From Saposhnikovia divaricata (lineage: Eukaryota > Streptophyta > Magnoliopsida > Apiales > Apiaceae): 64,000 bases of DNA. The stretch spans positions 144,953,647-145,017,646 of the forward strand of contig CM071597.1 of assembly GCA_036435485.1 (NCBI GenBank), read 5' to 3'. This document shows, piece by piece, positions 56,501-64,000 of this stretch (position 1 is the first letter of the stretch; each line of letters begins with the position of its first letter). Below the pieces are notes generated by a model. That model made no database searches. It had not been told where the DNA came from and was given only the letters and a program-made list of their open reading frames with translations. A program made the position numbers and the translations under genes.

Positions 56501-57809
56501 AGGTTTTCTTCAACCTGCCCTACAACTTTATTGACTTGGAGTTATTTTACAAATGATCATTTTAAAACTACTTAATTCGCTTATGTTGATCCAACTTGAC
56601 AATGTGTTGGTAAATTTGTTAAATGCTTAGCACTTGACTATACCCTTGCTTTATCTTATAATTACAATTGTTGTTATTCATGTTGCAAGTAAATCATTTC
56701 ACTCAAATGAACCATGTTTTTCGTCACTTGATCATTATATTAATTCGATTTGTCGTTGATATTATTGCTCTTAAAATTTCAGTAAATATGAATAGCTGTT
56801 TATCATATTCCCATTCAATAGTGCTGAAATTGTTGTCCCTGTTTCACTGATATATTATGGAATAATACCCTTCTCTATATCGAACTTGTCGATATCTAGG
56901 TCAGAATTTTACTAGACCTCATTTTTCTTGAGATTTGAGTTGTTAACCTGGAATGTGAGTTTCCAGGGTGCTTGGCTGGTCGAGGTGGTCAATTTTTCCG
57001 ACACCTGACGTTTAGATTATAGGATTGGACTGTTGTTTTTTTAAAATGTGGACCGTAGGGGTCAGACCAGATTCGTGGTCAGAAGTTATTAAGGCCAATG
57101 TGTGCTGTGGATCCATTAAAGGACATTGCTGTGTGCGTTTGTCCGGGGTTAGTGCGTGACTGATCAGCAGCCTAACCTTATTGTTTTTATTAATAAAATG
57201 CAAAATAGTCCAATTCTATTCCATTTCCTGAATTAAATAAAATGTTATATCTTTAAAGTTCTTGAGCTTCTGTAATTGTGAATTATTCCTTTGAGATAAG
57301 TTGGTCAGTAATATGTTCACCAATGAATCATTGTGGTATTATTGTTTCACTATACTTTTCACTTGCTGAGCATTCTTTGGCTCACTCTTGCTTCATTTTC
57401 TCTAATCTTTCAGTTAGGAATAAGGGTGGATGTCTACATCGTACGAGTCATATGAGAGCAATGAGGCAGCCTTTACAGGATAGATCTCGAAGCTAAAGCG
57501 GGTAAGCACGGATTGGAGTTAAGCTACAGATTAAGCGGTATAGTTATTGAAATCAGAATAGTAGAAGAAATTGTAATAATTTGTATGGTTTAGATTCTTG
57601 TTTCATACCATAACCTGGAATCGATCCCGGTGAGGAATCGTTGGTGTATTAAGTGTAATTGTTAAGTTGGAATTTGGTTTGGGTTGAGTTACAGGTGGAT
57701 AGTCCAATTTATGAATACTTCATGCCGAAATTTTCTAAAATTTCCCTGTATCAATGTCTATTTTATTATAAAATATATATTTTCAGTATTGGGAAGTTGG
57801 GGCGTCACA
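53569..57809. mobile_element. Solo LTR, probably Ty3/gypsy (4241 bp), TSD TGACG
   Basis: Begins TATAACGCCC (first dinucleotide presumably once TG) and ends GGGGCGTCACA, giving the inverted ends typical of long Tekay/Del-type LTRs. It is flanked by perfect TGACG repeats (53564-53568 and 57810-57814). There is no PBS, PPT, internal domain or partner LTR. It contains a CT-rich tract at about 54200-54360, as often seen in transcribed leader regions, and no ORF above about 75 codons. It differs in sequence from the Tekay-1/2 LTRs. Orientation is uncertain; the CT-rich tract near one end would suit the plus strand. Confidence 0.8.
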
Positions 57810-57814
57810 TGACG

Positions 57815-58381
57815 CACATGCATTACAGGTCCTGGAAGCCCTGTTGCGCATGTGCGTCCTGCGTTTCACCGGTTTCTCACTGGTAACGCAGGTAAGTCCT
57901 GCGTTACTGACTTTGTCCAGAATTTTTTCTGCGTGCGCCTTCTTCTCTTCTTCTCTGTTTGTTCCCAGACTTCTTGTCGAGCCACCAACAGGAATTAATA
58001 ACAGCAGCGCCATCAAAGTTTAGCAGCGGAACAAATTCTTTTCTCCGTTTTGATTTCCGATCGCACGTAATTGTTAAAAAATATCCGGATCTTAATAAAA
58101 TCCAACAAACAATTACAAAAAAATAGATCTAATACAAAACTAATTTTGTAAATCTATTCTAACACGATCAACCCTCGTGTTTTACAACCACGATAAACCA
58201 CGTGGAAACCAAACAAAATAACCACGATTAAACCACGTGGGATCCAAACACATAATTAAAATTACATGGCCATAATAGTGGATACTAAACAACCTGCAAA
58301 AGATTATTATCCAAGCACACCACTATACACATGCATATATAATTACGACATGGACATCGTATCAAAATTCGCAGAACCAAT
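57815..58381 (-). other. Structured 5' leader of element Z, PBS-proximal part
   Basis: Continuation of the leader beyond the solo LTR. It includes hairpins GACGCACATG/CATGTGCGTC (57811-57820, 57848-57857) and GTAACGCAGG/CCTGCGTTAC (57883-57892, 57898-57907). No ORF; the 75-77-codon frames here overlap the inverted repeats and are not credible. Confidence 0.7.
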
Positions 58382-58400
58382 GAACCAGGCTCTGATACCA
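58382..58400 (-). other. Primer binding site of element Z (initiator tRNA-Met)
   Basis: The minus strand reads TGGTATCAGAGCCTGGTTC two bases after the LTR end, a perfect initiator tRNA-Met type PBS in its first twelve bases. Confidence 0.9.
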
Positions 58401-58402
58401 AT

Positions 58403-59508
58403 TATTGGGACAATCAGATCTTGGCACTGCGATTTTTGATACAATAAATTAACGAGTACGAATAGAAAAGTCACCTTGTTAACGGTTGATTCCACGCTCT
58501 TCTATTGTATTCCCAAATTCCCTTGAGCGAAGTGTGGCCTTCGTCTTCTCAAGTTAACCTCTCTTCTTGCTCCTGGGTGGCTACAAAATTTTTTCGACCA
58601 GCCCCCAGCAAGAAGAGAATAGGAATATATATAGGCTACAATAGGGATCATGGACAATTAGGTTGGGTCTTCTAATTACAACTTGAGCCTAGCCCAATGT
58701 AATTAAATATTAATTCAATCCACTAAAGAATTAATATTTGCACTACCTTTCCTAATACCGTAATTTAATTAATTAATTCGGTTCCAATATTATTTGCTTA
58801 TTAAATTCCCCATGTTTAAAATATCGCATGTCCATTAATTAAATAAATTACTGATAATTCATTTAATTAATATCTTTTATCCTTGATCATCCACTCAACC
58901 TTTATTTAATTATGCCGGAATAAATCCACCTGCAGGGTTTCACATAATTAAATCTTTTTGAGCTTTCAAGGGGACATCATTAACCCGAATATTATCAGGA
59001 CATGGATTCCTTCAATAAATAATATTCACCATATATATTATTCCATCACCCAAAATATAATGAAATAAATCAAAAGAATTATTTCATATATAAATCAAAG
59101 CATGTAAATAATATACACGTGTCAATTACTATATCTGGATTAAGAACCTAAGCATTAATAATAACATAGAATCTTAGTTCACCTTCTTAATCAGTATAAG
59201 GGAACAATTCTAAATTTGATCCTGTTCAATATACACAAAGTATACTAGTATTATTTATTAGTCAATATAAACTAATCTAAATAATACTACAGCCATTCCA
59301 GTGGATTGTCTAACTCCACCTGTGCTGTGAACCTTATTATATTATATAAACCGTATTTAATAATCTAATATTCTGTATCCCATTTGATACTAGATTATTC
59401 ACAATATATAATATTTAGACAACATGTAAACATTTAAATGATTCTCAATTAAACCGGCCAGAAATAAATGTAAATACTTCAAATAAATATTTTCAGCATA
59501 CACCAACA
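58403..59508 (-). repeat. 5' LTR of element Z (1106 bp)
   Basis: Partner of 47362-48464. The PBS-side end reads TATTGGG on the plus strand where the other LTR has TGTTGGG. A good TATATATA box lies at 58626-58633. Confidence 0.92.
58626..58633 (-). promoter_or_regulatory. Putative TATA box of element Z 5' LTR
   Basis: TATATATA within CCTATATATATTCC on the minus strand, late in the LTR and upstream of the leader; fits a core promoter. Confidence 0.6.
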
Positions 59509-62500
59509 CATACAAGGACTATACAAGGCTTATTAAGTGCATACACACCCCAAGGAAGGTATAACACTCATGAAACCCTAGGCCTTACTTTGAGTTTGAT
59601 GATGTTCTTGATGAGTTTTTAGATTAGTATGATTATGGTAATGATTAAAGCATGCTTATGTAGTGATTTGTTGATATAGGAGGATAAATAGTTTATATGA
59701 ACAGAAAGGCATTGATTGGCCTTAGTTCATGGTTAAATAACATGTATATGTTGTTTGGAGTGGAAACTATGATTATTGGAAAGTTTGGAATTTGGAAATA
59801 TTCGATTTATAGCCGTCGTAATGCCCGATTTTCGATAACCTTAAAGAATTCATGCATCACATTAGGGTGAATTGTCTTAACTGGTTATGAACATGACATG
59901 TCCTCGTAGATCTCGAGTCATAGATCGTTTTGGCAAAAGAATCGAAACATTCCGACTTACGGTTTAGGCGTTATGGTCAAATTACTAAAATTGGTTCGGA
60001 ACCGTAAGTAAAAGTTCATAACTTCAATTGAACCCTTGTAAAACATGTTAGTCAGTGGCGAATCTTGGTAAATAAATACTAGAGGTCATAAGGAAGGTAT
60101 GAAAGAAAACCACATGTCAAACGGATCGTTTTCCGATTTTATAAAAATGTTGGAATCGAAGTTAAACGCCGACGAACCCCTAAAAACCCGCTTGGTTATA
60201 ACTTTGGTAAAACACTTAGAAAACGAACGATAAAACTCGAGGTATAATCTCGGTTCGTAATCGATCGACTTTAGAACTTATACGACTTAAGTATATACCG
60301 AGTGTGGGTATGATGACATGTCGTAATAACGAACAAATGTCGGATCGTATCAGTAATAAAAAGAGTTACACTAAAAGGTGTATAACGAGATAATTCGATA
60401 ACGTATTTTGACTTAAGTGAAGTTTATACTTAGACTTTTAAAATGTTTTAAGTGGTTAATCTCGAATGTTCTGATTGTTTATAGATCATCGAGCAGACCT
60501 AGGACACGCTATCTCTACCCACACCCGATTACCAGGCAAGTGTTCAAACTTTTGAACTTGTTGTTGTGATAATATATGTATATGATTTCTGTTTTACATA
60601 TGCCATCGCATGCATGCCTGTTTCCAATTATATTGTGACTCTGGTTTTTGTGATACTTGTTCCCTGAATTGATATTGGCTTATAGACTAGATATGATTTA
60701 TCAGTATTAAGCTGGATTGTTTTGGTAAGACCCTTAGCGAAGGGCATATGGTATTCATTCTAAATATAGACCGGTAGTCGGTATTTTGAGATATAGATAG
60801 TCGTGGAAACCAGGAGGGATTCCAACGACAGATTATTATTTATCTGAGGAATGTTATTATTAAACGTTATTTATATTTCCATAAAGTATCAATTACTTGG
60901 AAATATTTCGAGGAATGTTATTCGAGTATTATCTCAGTCGAGAGATATTAAATGAATGTTAGTTTCAAATATTCATTTAAAGTTGATTATTTAATGAATA
61001 TTATTTTGATATTCATTAGAATGTTATTTATTAAATGAATATTACTTTCGAATATTCATTTAAGGTTTTATGTACTTGATGAATATTATTTTAAAATATT
61101 CATTGGAAGTTCTATTTACTTAAGGAATATTATTTCGATTATTCCTTTAAAGTTTTGATTACTAAATGAATATTATATGGATATTCATTTAGAAGATTAT
61201 TTATTAAATGAATATTATTTTCAAATATTCATTTAAGGTTTGACATATTTATTGAATATTATTTTAAATATTTATTGGAGTTTAATTATTTAATGAATAT
61301 AATTTCGAATATTCATTTAAGGAGGGATTTATTTAGTAAATAATTCCATATATTCATTCGAGGATTACTTACGAGCTATATTATAATTTAATAATATTCC
61401 GTAATTATTATTGAGTTAATAAATATTCTTGGAATACTTATTTAAATCTTTTAAATTCTTTTTAAAAGTGATTTGTATTAGTCGGAGATTATCTGTCACC
61501 TCCAGATATTATGTGAAATATTTCGGAGTCTTTTTACGACTATTTTATCAAGGAAATGTTTCCAACTCTTTATTTTTCATTTAAATCTATCTTAAAAGGA
61601 TTTAAATGCTCGCTCAAACTTCCATGTTATAGGGGAATCTACTTGAGCAATGTTATTTATCTTGTAGACTTCCCGGTCATAAATCTCATAATTTATCCTT
61701 TTCACTCGCAGCTTGGTTGCTATGGACTCATTAAGTCTGTGTGTACCTTCTCATCATTCGAGGGGTAAGATTGTTGGAACAAGTTGATATCCATTAATAA
61801 GCAAAAGCTTGGGAAATGTTGGTGAAATTTCCTTTCCAACTAGATACGACTACTTTGTGGAGTCTTATCAAAATGTATTTCACTTGGGGAAGGGAGGACA
61901 AACTCTACGTTTCAATGCTGTGGATTTATTCAAACTAGGAGTCGTGTGTAAGAGGTCGAGTCGCGCGGTCCATCACAATGCCTAACCATTGGCCAGGGAG
62001 TTACTATTAAAGGCAATCTACAAGTGGAGCCGTCAGTTCTTCCTTCTACCGGTAGTAAACTATACTGGGCTGTACCATCCCCGACTGATCATCAGGGAGT
62101 GGGACAGCTGGCGCGTGATAACTCCAGTATTGGTTCATCTCCCAAATTGGGAATTCCCTGCAACACGTATCGAAGAGACTTCTTTCAGGTTGACGGTGTC
62201 TTCCGCAACACGTATCGAAGAGACTTCTTTCAGGTTGTAGGACTTCGAAAAATGTTAATAACTGGAATTGCAATATTTTCCTGCAAGTTCCTCTTTTATG
62301 ATAAATGATGATATCTGGCTTATCTTTGACATAGCAGATATTCCCACCTATATATGCATTTTGAGTTACCTGTTAACTTCATCGTTCATGTTATTCTGGC
62401 ATCATTTCCGTAAATGCATGGCATATGGTTTGAAAGATACTTTTGAACTGTTATATATTATCATTCAGTTATATATTATTGTTGGTGGGCTATTGCTCAC

Positions 62501-62909
62501 CCTTGATTTATTATTATATCACAACAACAGCTAGACCAGATGACTCGCACAAGGCGCACTCGACGCTGGCGAGAACGATGAGACTACCAGAGCCGAAGAG
62601 ACAGCTATTGGTAGGATAGATTTATTCTTTCAGTACCAAGTATATGGTCTGGTATGACTTATGTAAATGGATGGCAAAGAGTATGTATTTATATTGAAAT
62701 TCTTTTGGATTGTAAGAACTCATAATGTGATTAATAAAATTTGATTGTTACTCTGATTTCATCTCTGGGACTGTAACGGGTGTGTTTTATATTGTTCTGT
62801 TGGGTTATAAAGATGTAAATTATTTTATGTTGAGGTAAGTTTAAGTATTGTGGACAGAATTGGAGACCGTAACGACCGGATCCCGGACCCCGGATCTGGG
62901 GGTGTTACA
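59509..62909 (+). repeat. 3' LTR of Tekay-2, right piece
   Basis: Starts with the CATAC duplication and continues collinear with 30172-33568. It contains the full-length hairpin array (about 60949-61322) and the 45-bp duplication (62160-62204 and following). Ends GGGGGTGTTACA against element X. Confidence 0.9.
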
Positions 62910-64000
62910 ATTATCATCATGCTTCTTGTAAAACAGTGTCTTGTCCAATGTGCCTCTAGTGAATTGATTTTCAAGAAGGAATTGGGATAAAGTGTCATAC
63001 CATGCCCTTGGATCCTGCTTAACTCCATACAATGCCTTAAGCAATCTGTAAACAAATTCTGGGAAATGTGGATCCTCAAAGCCAGGTGGTTTTTGCACAT
63101 AAACTTCTTCTTCCAACTCTCTATTCAGAGATGCACTCTTGACATCCATTTGATAAACTTTAAAGTTTGAATGAGCAGCAAATGCCAAGAAGATTCTGAT
63201 GGCTTCCAATCTAGCAACAGGAGCAAATGTCTCATCATAATCAATGCCTTCCTGTTAAGAGTATCCTTTTGCAACCAACCTTGCTTTGTTTCTTACTATT
63301 ACACCATCTTCATCCATCTTATTCTTCAGAACCCATTTTGTTCCAACAATGGTTCTGTTCTTTGGTGCAGGCACAAGTTCCCATACTTTGTTTCTTTCAA
63401 ATTGATTCAGCTCCTCTTGCATAGCAATAATCTAATATAGATCCAACAGTGCATCATCAAGTTTCGTAGGCTCAATCTGAGATAGAAAGCAACTATAGAG
63501 GCACTCATTTTGAGTTGGTCTCCTGCATTTGGATCTCCAATAATTTGCTCTGCAGTGTGTGATCTATCCCATTTCCTTGAGTGCTCAGTTTGATTTCTCA
63601 ACCTTGATGTTGCTTCATCATCCAAGTCATGATCATTTTAATTTCCTCCCCCTGTGAAGTTGATATTATTCATAGGTATTCCTTGGATGCTAGTCTCTTC
63701 ACTGTTGATTTGCATAGATTCTTCTCTTGCTTCATCATTCACTGGAGTTTGTTGAATTGTAGTCTCAACTTCAGTTTCAATCTCTTCATCAGAATCATCT
63801 AGATTTTCAAACTTTAGTGGATCTCTATCTTCATCATTGGCTTCTTCTAATCCAGGTAGTTTGCTGTCAACAAATGTCACATCTGTACTTTCCATAACTT
63901 TCTTTTGACTGATGACATAAACTTTGTATGCAATTCTCTCCATAGAATAGCCAAGAAAAATTCCTTCAAATGCCTTTGCATCAAACTTCCCAACATATTC
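62910..64000 (-). mobile_element. Element X, Sirevirus-type Copia (part 2 of 2, continues beyond window)
   Basis: The upstream half of the X pol gene, joined conceptually to 28964 once Tekay-2 is removed. The 5' LTR, gag and most of integrase lie beyond base 64000. Confidence 0.78.
62910..64000 (-). pseudogene. pol: Element X pol, integrase tail and first half of reverse transcriptase
   Basis: The frame is open from the window edge with the integrase carboxy-terminal signature (KFDAKAFEGIFLGYS, then VMESTDVTF), followed by an acidic hinge. It stops at 63638, where translation would resume in the same frame, then shifts near 63525. Further stops occur near 63434 and 63256. RT is clear from 63209 to 62910 (EAIRIFLAFAA, VYQMDVKSA, GFEDPHFPEFVYRL, KALYGVKQ) and ends at the Tekay-2 junction just before YVDD. 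GVKQ replaces the usual GLKQ. The protein type, with PPGFEDP and a long hinge, matches Sirevirus RT. Non-functional. Confidence 0.82.

Larger units (their letters stand above)
47362..59508 (-). mobile_element. Copia element Z, full length but coding-defective, TSD CATAC
   Basis: Minus-strand Ty1/Copia element of 12.1 kb including a 4.24-kb solo LTR insertion. LTRs are 1103 and 1106 bp with about 11 differences by eye. Flanking CATAC repeats (47357-47361 and 59509-59513) are perfect. It has an initiator tRNA-Met PBS, gag-pol and a PPT. It is related to Y in protein sequence but its LTRs are unrelated. Confidence 0.92.
28965..62909 (+). mobile_element. Tekay-2: complete Ty3/gypsy Tekay/Del-like element containing Copia insertions Y and Z
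   Basis: Left LTR 28965-33568, PBS 33573-33584, internal region 33585-36013 plus 42975-46151, and right LTR 46152-47361 plus 59509-62909. Flanks are ATCAT (28960-28964) and ATTAT (62910-62914), a 5-bp target duplication with one later substitution; the flanking RT gene of X reads through correctly when the element is removed. Without Y and Z the element would be about 14.8 kb. Reconstructed LTR lengths agree (4604 and 4606 bp). No coding capacity remains. Confidence 0.88.

Noticed and set aside
57659..58016. Opposing 75-77-codon ORFs with Cys-rich ends
   Set aside because: They arise from the GC-rich inverted repeats of the Z leader and cross the solo-LTR boundary.
1..64000. tRNA or rRNA genes
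   Set aside because: TGGTATCAGAGC and TGGCGCCGCTGCC strings are primer binding sites only; no cloverleaf is present around them.

Overview
The window looks like nuclear heterochromatin of a flowering plant, probably a eudicot with a large repeat-rich genome (species not identifiable from this sequence). I find no host gene, tRNA, rRNA or CRISPR array. Almost every base can be assigned to LTR retrotransposons nested inside one another, up to four levels deep.

Layout. The outermost host is a decayed Sirevirus-type Ty1/Copia element on the minus strand (element X). Its pieces lie at 22488-28964 (half of reverse transcriptase, RNase H and a long third ORF) and 62910-64000 (integrase tail and the other half of reverse transcriptase). 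Two Ty3/gypsy Tekay/Del-like elements with giant LTRs of about 4.5 kb sit in X on the plus strand. Tekay-1 (12610-22487) is cut off on its left. Tekay-2 (28965-62909) is complete, with an ATCAT/ATTAT target duplication. Tekay-1 is interrupted by a decayed plus-strand Copia element W (9481-12609). W is in turn interrupted by a tandem array of minus-strand gag-protease elements (1-9480). Tekay-2 carries two younger minus-strand Copia insertions: Y (36014-42974, TSD ATTAT) in its internal region and Z (47362-59508, TSD CATAC) in its right LTR. Z has been hit by a 4.24-kb solo LTR (53569-57809, TSD TGACG).

Coding capacity. Y is nearly intact: gag and pol are open and separated only by a -1 frame change at an A10 run. 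The gag-protease element has one clean 990-codon ORF but no reverse transcriptase or integrase, so it must be mobilised in trans. Z is young by its LTRs but broken, and it lacks the first catalytic Asp of integrase. The two Tekay elements share a non-coding, scrambled interior, so they look like a LARD-like non-autonomous family.

Most interesting observation. The long 5' leaders of Y and Z have unrelated LTRs but share an RNA architecture that I do not recognise as described. Each holds four long stem-loops presenting an element-specific repeated apical motif on stems of different sequence. Each also holds a conserved block of about 115-135 nt closed by a 9-bp stem (with a G-U pair kept in Z), and hairpins built on GTAACGCA arms. 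A second structured array, AT-rich hairpin units with covarying stems, lies inside the Tekay LTRs.
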